Assembly: GCF_028765575.1 (NCBI RefSeq)
Contig: NZ_JARACO010000004.1
Coordinates: forward strand, 124,001 to 188,000
DNA from: Aliivibrio sp. S3MY1
GTDB lineage: Bacteria; Pseudomonadota; Gammaproteobacteria; Enterobacterales; Vibrionaceae
Length of the DNA: 64,000 nt
Direction of reading: 5' to 3'
Positions within the stretch are counted from its first letter, which is position 1; every line of letters begins with the position of its first letter. Made by a program: the position numbers and the translations under genes. Under the pieces are notes generated by a model that was given only the letters and a program-made list of their open reading frames with translations, was not told where the DNA came from and searched no databases. Shown piece after piece: positions 9,501 through 17,816 of this stretch.

Positions 9501-9664
9501 TCTTTCATCATTTTGGCTTCTTGCTCACTCGGCTGAGCTAATGGGATAAGCTCTTTTAACCATTGAGCTTCATCGACCATGTAAAGAGGGGAAATTATTG
9601 ACCATAAGGAAGCTAATGGCTGATCAACAATGGATGGCATCAATACATCTTTCGCTTGAAACAT
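6503..9664 (-). CDS. putA: Bifunctional proline dehydrogenase / P5C dehydrogenase PutA
   Basis: This 1053-residue enzyme oxidises proline to P5C (FAD-dependent, electrons to quinone) and then to glutamate (NAD-dependent). The N-terminal ~500 residues form the PRODH barrel (SIKLSALHPRYE, RLVKGAYWD). Residues ~560-1050 form the ALDH domain, with SPWNFPLAIFLGQ, FTGSTETA, the ETGGQNAMIV glutamate, and the catalytic cysteine in SAGQRCSALRV. There is no ribbon-helix-helix DNA-binding segment at the N-terminus, so unlike E. coli PutA (~1320 aa) it should not be a repressor. The long-PutA C-terminal domain is a separate gene immediately downstream. A GAGG site precedes the ATG at 9664. Confidence 0.97.
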   Translation of the reverse strand: MFQAKDVLMPSIVDQPLASLWSIISPLYMVDEAQWLKELIPLAQPSEQEAKMMKDQAGELIQRVRNDKQAVQMIDALLLEYSLDTKEGILLMCLAEALMRIPDAATADALIRDKLRIADWKSHLKNSDSTFVNASTWGLLLTGKVVSMDVKTDGSPSNAISRLVNKFSEPVIRQVMNQAMKIMGHQFVLGRTIEEAQKKSKPMREKGYTYSFDMLGEAALTQSDAHKYFKDYIVAIESVGRATTMAGSPDPTVSIKLSALHPRYEMANKARVMGEMCDSVLQLLERARELDVGITIDAEEADRLELSLMLFEKLYRSDIVKGWGKFGIVVQAYSKRALPVLVWLTALAKEQGDMIPLRLVKGAYWDTELKISQQLGFARYPVFTRKEATDVSYLACARYLLSGHVKGHIFPQFASHNAHTVAAISSMATHGEFEFQRLHGMGDALYDHAMDMFKRSVRIYAPVGSHKDLLPYLVRRLLENGANSSFVHRLVDANCPIESLTEHPVDALLACPSLDNQLIPLPPQIFSDRKNSYSINFDVESEAQPFEALVKEQMATYWQGGPIVNNNRYYESMIKDNAADLHKITSPYDRSNSVGSLVWSSEEYVSDALTIAHDYFPTWQSTPVSERAEYLDLLADKLEENMPELVALCHKEAGKTIHDSIDEVREAVDFCRYYAVQAKLNFTSPETIVGFYDLSHQIARQGRGVFVCISPWNFPLAIFLGQVTAALVAGNTVIAKPAEQTSLIAVRAMEMLLETGIAPQAVHLLPGDGKTVGAPLTSDHRVAGVAFTGSTETAQLINRTLANRTFEGNGVAPVPFIAETGGQNAMIVDSTALPEQVVRDVVRSAFASAGQRCSALRVLFVQQDIADRIVNLIKGAMAELRVDLPELHSTDVGPVIDTKAKEKLLAHIEKMTIEGKLVAQAELPDWAEKGDFVPPSAFEIDAISQLENEQFGPILHIVRFKANEIDKVVSDINSTGFGLTIGIHSRNEVTYTRIEKNIKVGNCYINRDQVGAVVGVQPFGGQGLSGTGPKAGGPRYLFRYTKAQHIFPTIDSK

Positions 9665-9809
9665 ATCTGTTCCTCTTATTAATCTGTTCGTTAGTAAGGC
9701 TAATTGCGAAAGAGTCTATTTTTTATTTACTTAAATTACTTGTCAAAACCTACGATTAAATTGCCAAATAATCCATACGGTTACAAAATGAGAACAAAAG
9801 CGGTAAATT
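9665..9809 (-). promoter_or_regulatory. putA upstream region
   Basis: These 145 bp separate putA from the AraC-type gene transcribed in the same direction. They should hold the proline-responsive promoter. I see no CRP consensus and no clear terminator, so read-through from the regulator gene is possible. Confidence 0.4.
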
Positions 9810-10589
9810 TTAATTACGAATAAAGTGTAAATGGCGATATTTACTTGGGGATATTCCTTTATATTTAACAAAAGCATGACTAAACGCACTCTGATTCGAA
9901 AATCCTACTTGCTGAGCGATTTCACCAATACTCAATAGGCTTTGATTGAGTAGCTTTTTGGCAAACTCTAGCCGCTTTACGATAATATATTGATGCGGGG
10001 TGGTTCCAAATTCTTGCTTAAAAATGGCATAAAATTGACTCTCACCGAGGAAAACGGTACTAGCCAACTGAGAGATTGTGATCTTACTGCCAATATGTTG
10101 CGTTATAAAGTTGTCAATCACATCAGAATTTAATCGTTGAACTTTTTTTTCTGAATTTTCATCAATTAAATGACGGTGAAGCAAGGAAATTATCGTGTCA
10201 CTGCAGGCTTTATTTAAAAGGTGATCATTAACACTCGCTTGGATTTCACATACAAGTAACTGAATTAAATTCTGTATCTGACCATCTAATTGATAATAGC
10301 CGGGCTGACTAAACAATTCGTTGACTCTTGAAGCCAGTTCATGATCTTCAAAAAACTGAGGAAAATTAAGCACTAAGACTTCAGCTTGGTACAAACTAGA
10401 AAAAGTATGCTCTTGGTTAGCGGGTATCACCCCAACTTTAGCAGCGTAAATCAAACTGCTTTGTCCATTGATTTCAAACTCAGCGTGACCTTTTAAGCCT
10501 ATCACTAATTGATGGTATTCATGCGAGTGAAGATCCCTCTCTTCGGGTAACATGATAATCTGTGCAGGTGAAATCCAATTTTTTTTCAT
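9810..10589 (-). CDS. AraC-family regulator, probable activator of put genes
   Basis: This 259-residue protein has an N-terminal cupin-like sensing domain (about 15-130, with HSHEYHQLVIGLKGHAEFEI-type histidines) and a C-terminal double helix-turn-helix (about 160-255). The latter contains ISQLASTVFLGESQFYAIFKQ and the family signature IGEIAQQVGFSNQSAFSHAF. It lies directly upstream of putA on the same strand. Activation of putA-putP in response to proline or P5C is inferred from position only. Confidence 0.85.
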   Translation of the reverse strand: MKKNWISPAQIIMLPEERDLHSHEYHQLVIGLKGHAEFEINGQSSLIYAAKVGVIPANQEHTFSSLYQAEVLVLNFPQFFEDHELASRVNELFSQPGYYQLDGQIQNLIQLLVCEIQASVNDHLLNKACSDTIISLLHRHLIDENSEKKVQRLNSDVIDNFITQHIGSKITISQLASTVFLGESQFYAIFKQEFGTTPHQYIIVKRLEFAKKLLNQSLLSIGEIAQQVGFSNQSAFSHAFVKYKGISPSKYRHLHFIRN

Positions 10590-11062
10590 AAGAAATCCAT
10601 CGATATCAACATAAAGTCTTTCGTGAAAATGTTAGCTACATCATAGTAGCATTCTATTTTAAATATCACTACGAAAGCATGATCATGTTTACGTATGATA
10701 CTGTCGATGTAGTTTCAACTCATTACATTCGATTTAACTCTGTGATTTTTATATAAATACTCTTTATTTACAGTAAATTAGGGTAATTATTAAGATTTAA
10801 GAAAACACTGTCTTATTTATAACCTTGATCATCGTTCTTAAATATTGAAACGATGATCAAGAAAAGCCCTGACTAACACACTCGGTGGCATCTATCTTTG
10901 GTATAGAAATTGCATCGATATTTAGTGTCAAAACTATGAATACACGGATACTCATCTGCCTAGGATATTTTAAAAAATGGGCTACGCAGATCAGTATCGC
11001 GATACAGTAACCCTTATAATCGAAGGGTTAACTAAAAATGAATTAAAAGAACAAATTATCTT
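10590..11062. other. 473-bp divergent intergenic region with strong inverted repeats
   Basis: The region separates the AraC gene (minus) from the coiled-coil/FGE gene (plus). It contains a 13-bp perfect inverted repeat (10824-10861), an imperfect long-range inverted repeat (10946-10999) and a small hairpin AACCCTT/AAGGGTT (11009-11029) just before the downstream gene. No ORF of note is seen. Confidence 0.6.
10824..10861. repeat. 13-bp perfect inverted repeat
   Basis: Arms CTTGATCATCGTT (10824-10836) and AACGATGATCAAG (10849-10861) pair perfectly across a 12-base loop. Neither strand has the T-run of a standard terminator. It could be a regulator-binding palindrome or a structured RNA element. 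Confidence 0.75.
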
Positions 11063-12937
11063 ATGTCTAATATTAAAAGCAGAAAAATAATGAACCGTAA
11101 AGGATTACCCGCACTAGCACTACTGTTATCGCCGGCGCTTTTTACCTCTGTTGCGCTTGCTAATACCGACACTCAATCAACAACTGTTAGTGTTGATTCT
11201 GTTGCTTCAATTGATATTAAATTAACTCACAAGCGTGATGAAGTTAAGCAATTAGAAAATGCTGTCGTTAATGATCAAAGCCGTCTTCGTGAATTGCGTA
11301 ATCAAAGTGATGCTTTAGATAAAAATGCAACACAATTGGATTCTAAACGTAAGCTTGCTCAACGTAATTTAGATGAGCAATACAATCGAATGATTGATGA
11401 TCCTGATCTAGATATCACTCCTTTCCAAAAGCAATACCAAGACTCTTGGAAAGAAGTAAAAGAGAACCAAGTTGCTAAATTATCCATTCAGCAGGATATT
11501 CAAGAACAAACTCGTGTATTAAAAACAAGCAGCACTAAAAAACAACGTGCATTAGACGAACTTGAAATTCTTGGTGAATCTCGTCAGGAAGCGCGTGTGC
11601 TTCGTCTGCAAGAAGAATTAGCAGCACAAGATACTTTAGATGTAGTTCATACTGTTACTTGTAAGATGTCGATGACATTAAGCGCATGTTCAAGTCAAGG
11701 TAAAACGCTAAGCATGCAAAAGGCGGTTAACAGCTTTCAGCAGCAGTTGATCAACGGCTTTACTGAAGCTGAAACAGTAAAACAACACATAGATAATGTA
11801 TCGTTAAATATTCACGTACTAGACAGTGCCATTATTGACAGTGGGTTTAATGGAAGCAACCGCTACACAACTAAATTACAAGCGTCATTACGTGCACGTC
11901 CAAATTCAACGGCTGCATGTCAATTATTGGGTCTAGAAAACCGTTACTGTATTGAAGACGGCATAGCGCAGTCATCAGACGATAAAATCAAAAAAGAGAA
12001 AAAATGGGTTGGTATTACCATTCGCTCTAACCGCCATGAAGATAACGTAACCGTTAATGGCGTAAACTACGGCAGCACGCCTGTAGATGTTATGCTTCCT
12101 GCTGGTCAGCACCAAGTTACGGTTGAGAAATCAGGTTTTGAACCATACAGCCGTCAAATGTCACTATCTAAAGACATGACGGTATGGGCTGAATTAAAAT
12201 TGCAAGAAAACCGCCCAAAACCAGGTAAGAAATTTTCTGACCGTTTAAGTAACAACCACCAAGCACCCCAAATGGTTGTGATTGGTTCTGGTAATTACCA
12301 CGTTGGTAAAGATGCTGCAAAAAATGTCACTATCTCAAGCGCCTACTCTATTGCTGCGACACCAGTAACGGTAAATCAATTTGATGCGTTTGTTGCGAGC
12401 TCAGGCTACATCACTGAAGCAGAAAAAGGCGCTGGTTGTAATGCAATCAATGGTGGCGAAACTAAACGTCACCAAAATCAAAACTGGCGTAAACCTGGTT
12501 TTGAACAGTCAAAAAATGCACCAGCTGTATGTATCTCTAAGAAAGATGCCGAGACCTACGCACAATGGCTGACAAAACAAACAGGCTTTACTTACGCTCT
12601 TCCTTCTGAAACACAGTGGGAAGTTGCAGCACGTGCTGGCAGTAAAGATGCATACTGGTGGGGCTCTGACATTGGCTCTGGCAATGCAAACACGGGCTGG
12701 GGTGGTTCATCTTGGGCAAACAAGTCAACTTCTCCTGTAGGTAGTTTTGGTGCAAACCCTTATGGTATCTATGATACCGCAGGTAATGTTTGGGAATGGA
12801 CAAACACTAAATCAGGTGTTGTTCGTGGCGGCGCATGGAGTTTTGCACCAACAAAAGCAAAAGTTTATGAGTCTCTAGAACTTAACCCATCTACAAGCGC
12901 TAACTACACAGGTTTCCGAGTGGTTCGAACTCTGTAA
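11063..12937 (+). CDS. Secreted coiled-coil / PEGA / FGE-sulfatase-fold protein
   Basis: This 624-residue protein has a signal peptide cleaved near residue 33 (VALA|NTD). A long charged coiled coil (about 45-190) follows, then a middle region with four cysteines, a PEGA domain (about 315-382, TVNGVNYGSTPVDVMLPAG) and a C-terminal formylglycine-generating-enzyme-like domain (about 403-624, with AGNVWEW, VRGGAWSF and GFRVVRTL). The FGE copper-binding cysteine pair near the C-terminus is absent, so formylglycine formation is unlikely. It is probably a periplasmic binding or scaffold protein. The start at 11063 has a weak ribosome site; an ATG at 11090 is an alternative that also leaves a normal signal peptide. 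Confidence 0.8.
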   Translation: MSNIKSRKIMNRKGLPALALLLSPALFTSVALANTDTQSTTVSVDSVASIDIKLTHKRDEVKQLENAVVNDQSRLRELRNQSDALDKNATQLDSKRKLAQRNLDEQYNRMIDDPDLDITPFQKQYQDSWKEVKENQVAKLSIQQDIQEQTRVLKTSSTKKQRALDELEILGESRQEARVLRLQEELAAQDTLDVVHTVTCKMSMTLSACSSQGKTLSMQKAVNSFQQQLINGFTEAETVKQHIDNVSLNIHVLDSAIIDSGFNGSNRYTTKLQASLRARPNSTAACQLLGLENRYCIEDGIAQSSDDKIKKEKKWVGITIRSNRHEDNVTVNGVNYGSTPVDVMLPAGQHQVTVEKSGFEPYSRQMSLSKDMTVWAELKLQENRPKPGKKFSDRLSNNHQAPQMVVIGSGNYHVGKDAAKNVTISSAYSIAATPVTVNQFDAFVASSGYITEAEKGAGCNAINGGETKRHQNQNWRKPGFEQSKNAPAVCISKKDAETYAQWLTKQTGFTYALPSETQWEVAARAGSKDAYWWGSDIGSGNANTGWGGSSWANKSTSPVGSFGANPYGIYDTAGNVWEWTNTKSGVVRGGAWSFAPTKAKVYESLELNPSTSANYTGFRVVRTL

Positions 12938-12966
12938 TTAATGAATATATTTTAACTGCATTCATT

Positions 12967-12996
12967 AAAAAACCGCTGACATCAGCGGTTTTTTTA
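12967..12996 (+). terminator. Rho-independent terminator after the FGE-fold gene
   Basis: ACCGCTGA (12972-12979) pairs with TCAGCGGT, followed by a run of T, about 35 bp after the stop codon. Confidence 0.9.
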
Positions 12997-13242
12997 TGTT
13001 CAAATAACATTAGTCAACCGTTTTAGGAAAAACATATACAAGGATCCTTAGACAGCCGTTGAGCATTAGCGTGTTTCGAATGGTGGCACTACTGGCTTTT
13101 ATTGGTTTATACCTTGAGTTTGTTTTCCAGCTAAATAATCCACTACTGACCCTCAAGTATAATAGTTCTAAAGCAGGGAAAGTATTGGTGCGTATTCTTG
13201 AACAAGAATCTAATAAAAAATTAAATAAAGGAACCTTCTCAA
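12997..13242 (+). promoter_or_regulatory. tas upstream region
   Basis: This roughly 250-bp region before tas has TATAAT-like bases near 13160 (AAGTATAATAG) that could be the -10 element. An overlapping small frame exists but has no ribosome site and no recognisable protein, so it is left out. Confidence 0.4.
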
Positions 13243-14295
13243 ATGGAATACTCAACACTTGGTAGCAGCAATCTCTCTGTCTCTCGTATCTGCTTAGGAA
13301 GCATGACATGGGGAAAACAAAACAATCAAGAGGATGCCAATCAACAAATTGACTATGCACTTAGCCAAGGTATTAACTTCATTGATACGGCTGAGATGTA
13401 TGCGGTGCCTCCCTCGCCTGATACTTACGGTAAAACAGAAACCATTATTGGTAATTGGTTAGCGGAAAATCTAGAACGTCGTAGTGATATCATTCTGGCG
13501 TCTAAAATTGCAGGCCCGGGCTTACCTTGGGTTCGTGAGGGTGCTCCAATTACAGGTGACGCCGTTATTGCTGCAGTTGATGCATCACTTGCTCGTTTAC
13601 AAACCGATTACATTGATCTTTACCAGTTGCATTGGCCGAACCGTACTTCTCCACATTTTGGTAAGCATTTTCCTAACCAATTCAAGTTCAGTGATTTTGA
13701 GGCGAAGAAAGAAGAAGCGGATATGCTTGAGATCTTACAAGCATTAGATACTTGCATAAAAGCAGGTAAGATCCGCCATATCGGATTATCAGACGATACG
13801 CCTTGGGGCATTAACACTTACCTTAAACTGAGTGCTAAATACGATTTACCAAAAATGGTATCAATTCAAAATGAATTCAGTTTATTACACGCTAAAGATT
13901 GGCCATATTTAATTGAAAATTGTGTTCATGAAAATGTGGCTTATTTACCGTGGTCACCGTTAGCGGGCGGTATGTTAAGTGGCAAATACTTAGATGGAAA
14001 AATGCCAGAAGGCAGCCGTTGGACGTTCTCACAACGTAATGGTATTTTTCGAGATACGCCAGCGGCAAATGAAGCGGTTCGAGCCTATATGCAAGTGGCA
14101 GAAAAACACGGTTATACGCCTTGTCAGCTTGCATTAGCATGGTGTGATCAAGTGGATGGCGTGACATCAACCATTATTGGTGCTACGTCTCTAGAGCAAT
14201 TAAAAGAAGACATTGACGCTTTTTCAAAACCATTAAGTGACGACGCAATTTCAGAGATTAATGCGGTATTTAGACAGTACCCAATGCCTTTTTAA
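13243..14295 (+). CDS. tas: Aldo/keto reductase, Tas family
   Basis: This 350-residue protein matches E. coli Tas (346 aa) in length and layout. The aldo/keto reductase tetrad is visible: Asp and Tyr in FIDTAEMY, Lys in ILASKIAG, and His in LYQLHWP. The NADP-binding end (TSTIIGATSLEQL) is intact. It probably reduces carbonyls with NADPH in the cytoplasm; the physiological substrate of Tas proteins is unsettled. AAAGGA lies ten bases before the ATG. It is a single-gene unit converging on the DUF748 gene across a shared terminator. Confidence 0.93.
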   Translation: MEYSTLGSSNLSVSRICLGSMTWGKQNNQEDANQQIDYALSQGINFIDTAEMYAVPPSPDTYGKTETIIGNWLAENLERRSDIILASKIAGPGLPWVREGAPITGDAVIAAVDASLARLQTDYIDLYQLHWPNRTSPHFGKHFPNQFKFSDFEAKKEEADMLEILQALDTCIKAGKIRHIGLSDDTPWGINTYLKLSAKYDLPKMVSIQNEFSLLHAKDWPYLIENCVHENVAYLPWSPLAGGMLSGKYLDGKMPEGSRWTFSQRNGIFRDTPAANEAVRAYMQVAEKHGYTPCQLALAWCDQVDGVTSTIIGATSLEQLKEDIDAFSKPLSDDAISEINAVFRQYPMPF

Positions 14296-14323
14296 TTAGC
14301 GAAGTAGGTTATCACTACATAGA

Positions 14324-14356
14324 AAAATGGCGCATCCTATCTTGATGCGCCATTTT
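14324..14356. terminator. Bidirectional terminator between tas and the DUF748 gene
   Basis: Perfect 13-bp arms (14324-14336 and 14344-14356) around a 7-base loop, with A-rich and T-rich flanks on both sides. It serves two convergent genes. Confidence 0.92.
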
Positions 14357-14383
14357 ATTCTTTAAATCCCTAGAGAATAGAGA

Positions 14384-17300
14384 TTACTTAGCCTCTAACG
14401 ATAATAATACGCTACTGGTGTCTTGCTCTATATCGAATCTACTATCAAGTAAAAACACACGAGATGCATCGACTTTAACGGTATCAACCAAATATGCTTT
14501 TACTGCTTGAGCGCGTTTTTGAGCTAATTGCCCTAACTGTGCTTGTGATACCTCTTGCTTATTTAATACCAAGTTATATAACGTAATATGCCAACGTTTC
14601 GCTAACTCTTCATCGGTTAACTCTTCGCCTTTTTTATCTTCCTCATCTTCTATTCTGTCTTCTACTACACTTGCCTTTTCACTAAACTCTTGCTTATACA
14701 GTTGTTGTAAAGCTTTCGATAACTTACCTGATGTCGGCATTGTACTCGCCGTCAAGTTTGTCGGTAACTCGGTGATCATGAGCTGTGCAGAATCTGCTAG
14801 AAGTTGATGAAATTGGGCTAGCGCTAACGCTTTACTGTCTTCTGGGGCATTTACGGCTCCATCAACGGTTAGCTTTAACTTCGGACGAGTTTCTAGTGCT
14901 GTACCCAGTGTTTTTAACTTATTTTGCTCTTCAGTCGTTAACGTATTAGCACCAAAATCAAAGGCAATCACATTTAACTCTTCATCGGAGTCCGCAAGGC
15001 CCGCAATGAACGAGAATGGCGCAGTGACGGCTTTAGTAATGATGTTTGAAATCGTGCTCCAAATCACCGCTCCAAGGCTAAACTCAGGATCATTTACATC
15101 TCCAGTTACTTCAACCCCTAAATCAATCACCCCATCGTTATCTTGCAGTAAAGCGATCGCCAACTCTAATGGCAGTGAGGTCGCGATATCACTATCACTG
15201 GCTTTACCTAACTGTAGTTGGTCGATAATAACGTGATTTTCACCCTTTAATTGGTTATTTTCTAATTTATAATTAAGCGCTAACGTTAACTGACCTTTAT
15301 CAATATAATGGCCTGCGTACGTGCCTGAGTAAGGGTTTACCGTGGTTAGTTCTACACTTTGGAATATGACATCAAGATCCAAATAAGGCTGTTTAAGTAA
15401 TGGATTTATTTCGCCCTTCACTTTTACCGGTGCGTATTTTTCAATATTACCGCTGATATCAACCGTTGCTTTGGTGCCAGGAATACTCGATACATGGCCG
15501 ATATTGCCTTTTAATTGCTCAATGCCTGAAGAGAAATTCGGTGTAAGGGAGTTATCTGCAAAGAATGCCGAACCATTATTGAACGCTATTTTTCGAACTC
15601 TCAAATCAAACGGTTTTGTATTCTTCTTCTTGGCTGTTGTTTTCAACTTTTTGGCTTTCGGCTGTGTCACAATTAAGTCGCCAATATTGGTGGTACGATC
15701 TTTATTGATCACCACTCGCGCATAAGGTTGGCTTAACCTTAACGTATCGACTGCTAATTTGTTTTTTTGTAAATCAAAATCAAACTTATTGACCGCCAAT
15801 GAGCGCCATTTTACGAACGGCTTTCTTAGTTTATTGTCACGAATTGAAAGATGGTTTACTTGAACCCCACCACTAACCTCAACGTTACCTTTTGCATTGG
15901 CGTCTAACTTAGCTTGCGTGCTCACTTCCCCTTTGGTTAAGGTTGCATTTACTGCGGTCGCTAAATAAGGTTGGAATTGCGCTAACTTCAATGATTTCAC
16001 ATCAATATCAGCCAATACGGCTTGTTGTTTGGCATCGGCTTGGCCTTTAACGCTGATATCACCTTTACCATTTACCGACGTAAAGAAATCAAAATCAATC
16101 GGTTTAGAGAGATCACTTACAATCTGACTTGTGGTTAGGTTAATTGGAGATATCTGCCATTGATTGGCTTTTTTGGTAATGGCTTTCTCTTCGACGTTTA
16201 GCTGGTAGTCTTTAATTTCTACGCCATCCAGTGTCACTAACCATGAAGAATCCACGGTAGGGTTGGGATCTTTTTCTATCGGTTCTTCTTTCTTTTCTTT
16301 TGACTCTTCTGTAAGAAATTTAGGGGTAAATAAGGTAACAAGATCGACCCCTTTATCGTCTACTTTTGCTGACACATTTAAGCCATGAGAAGTCACAGAA
16401 ACCATATTAACGGTTTGCTTCTCTACATTCGTCGCTATGCCACTCACTGAAAAATCAGGCAAAGAGACAATCGATTTTCCCTCGGCATTAAAATTCAAAT
16501 CATTAACAGAGAACATGCCCTTATCAGTAGTAATGCTCATCGTATCATCACTTTCGGTATCACCGCTGGTTTGAACCAGATGATAGTTGGATGAAAAATT
16601 CACATTACCTGAGGTTAATTTGGCAATAATGTCTTTTTCAATGAATCCCCATAAGCGTGGTAACTGAATGCGTTGAACTTTAACATCGCCAACCACTTCT
16701 AACGGTTTTAATTGCACTTGGCCTTTAAGCTCTACGTTGCCCGAATCTGCATCGGTAATTTGCACACGGTAGTTATTCTTTTGCTCTGCATCTGTTAATA
16801 GGCTTTGAGTTGAAAATGATCCTAGCGAGAAGTTGATGTCTGGATAGACTAACTCTGTTGCTGTGGCACCATCAAAAAATCTGACATGACCTTGAGCTAA
16901 TCTTGTTTGTTTAATCAAAACAGGAAATAACGCTTTATGACGATCAATGGGTTCTTCTATTGATGGTTCTGTTTTTTCTTGTGAAGCCAAATTACGATTT
17001 ACAGCATCTAAAATATCACTGAAATTAAATACCCGCTGTTGTGTGTTATTTAGGCGTTCAATATCAATATAAGGCTTATCTAATGCAATATATTCAACTG
17101 AGATCGCGGCATTTAAAATGGACTCCCAAAAAATCATTTGGATGCTGGCATTTTCAAAACTGACAAAAGAATCTGAAGACTCAATATCCTGGATAGAAAA
17201 CTGAGCTATATCTAACTGAAGAGTAAAAGGGTTAAACGTCACATCAGCTAACATCACTGGGCGTTCTATGAGTTTAGATAGGTGTTCTGGGATCTGCTGT

Positions 17301-17434
17301 TTAGCAATATAAGGAACCAGTAGACCAAACAGTGCGGCATATAAAAGATAAGCACTTAATGCATACGTACTCCAGCGAATACGTCGCGGGAAAGCACGAA
17401 ACTTGGCTATTGCTGTTTTAAATTTGTTCGACAT
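14384..17434 (-). CDS. Large AsmA-like DUF748 envelope protein
   Basis: This 1016-residue protein has one N-terminal membrane helix (about 22-42) followed by a long periplasmic beta-rich region of DUF748/AsmA type, with repeated FDLRVRKIAFNNGSAFFADN-like strands. Typical DUF748 segments such as PYSGTYAGHYIDKGQL and LPLELAIALLQDNDGVIDL are present. The last ~200 residues resemble an OmpA-like fold with acidic insertions. AsmA-like proteins span the periplasm and are linked to phospholipid transport and outer-membrane integrity. This role is inferred from the superfamily. It is transcribed alone. Confidence 0.82.
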   Translation of the reverse strand: MSNKFKTAIAKFRAFPRRIRWSTYALSAYLLYAALFGLLVPYIAKQQIPEHLSKLIERPVMLADVTFNPFTLQLDIAQFSIQDIESSDSFVSFENASIQMIFWESILNAAISVEYIALDKPYIDIERLNNTQQRVFNFSDILDAVNRNLASQEKTEPSIEEPIDRHKALFPVLIKQTRLAQGHVRFFDGATATELVYPDINFSLGSFSTQSLLTDAEQKNNYRVQITDADSGNVELKGQVQLKPLEVVGDVKVQRIQLPRLWGFIEKDIIAKLTSGNVNFSSNYHLVQTSGDTESDDTMSITTDKGMFSVNDLNFNAEGKSIVSLPDFSVSGIATNVEKQTVNMVSVTSHGLNVSAKVDDKGVDLVTLFTPKFLTEESKEKKEEPIEKDPNPTVDSSWLVTLDGVEIKDYQLNVEEKAITKKANQWQISPINLTTSQIVSDLSKPIDFDFFTSVNGKGDISVKGQADAKQQAVLADIDVKSLKLAQFQPYLATAVNATLTKGEVSTQAKLDANAKGNVEVSGGVQVNHLSIRDNKLRKPFVKWRSLAVNKFDFDLQKNKLAVDTLRLSQPYARVVINKDRTTNIGDLIVTQPKAKKLKTTAKKKNTKPFDLRVRKIAFNNGSAFFADNSLTPNFSSGIEQLKGNIGHVSSIPGTKATVDISGNIEKYAPVKVKGEINPLLKQPYLDLDVIFQSVELTTVNPYSGTYAGHYIDKGQLTLALNYKLENNQLKGENHVIIDQLQLGKASDSDIATSLPLELAIALLQDNDGVIDLGVEVTGDVNDPEFSLGAVIWSTISNIITKAVTAPFSFIAGLADSDEELNVIAFDFGANTLTTEEQNKLKTLGTALETRPKLKLTVDGAVNAPEDSKALALAQFHQLLADSAQLMITELPTNLTASTMPTSGKLSKALQQLYKQEFSEKASVVEDRIEDEEDKKGEELTDEELAKRWHITLYNLVLNKQEVSQAQLGQLAQKRAQAVKAYLVDTVKVDASRVFLLDSRFDIEQDTSSVLLSLEAK

Positions 17435-17816
17435 TATGACTCTATACTCCTACGTCTATATCGACAAGGATCAGATACTCATCTGGATATTCTTTAACTC
17501 TAAAACTTATCCAGATACGCATCTTTCCCTGATTAACTAAAAAAGCCATCAATGGCATAATGATGAGAATAATTACTTATTCCTATGATCCCTAAGTAAA
17601 GCTCCAAAATTTTATCCCTAGTGTTTGTTGATGTCTACCAATCTCCTCGTATCGATGATCAAAATTCGACAAAAGTAACTTTGCAGCGAAATCACCATTT
17701 ATAAATGGTGCTGTATTTACTCTAAATCCCTAAATAAATACTGCTATAGTCCTGTTATGCATTTATTATCAACAGATAAAATAATTTACCCTGTTCATGG
17801 TTAGGTACTCTAAAAA
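17435..17816. other. 382-bp divergent intergenic region with palindromes
   Basis: This region lies between the DUF748 gene (minus) and the M15 peptidase gene (plus). It contains a 17-bp-arm imperfect inverted repeat (17473-17524) and an 18-bp perfect palindrome (17693-17710). No convincing ORF is seen. Confidence 0.6.
17693..17710. promoter_or_regulatory. 18-bp perfect palindrome, candidate operator
   Basis: CACCATTTATAAATGGTG reads the same on both strands. It is 107 bp upstream of the M15 peptidase start, a plausible place for a dimeric regulator. No regulator can be named. Confidence 0.55.

Noticed and set aside
13059-13265. A 68-residue ORF upstream of tas
   Set aside because: It overlaps the tas start, has no ribosome site and no recognisable protein features; the region fits a promoter.
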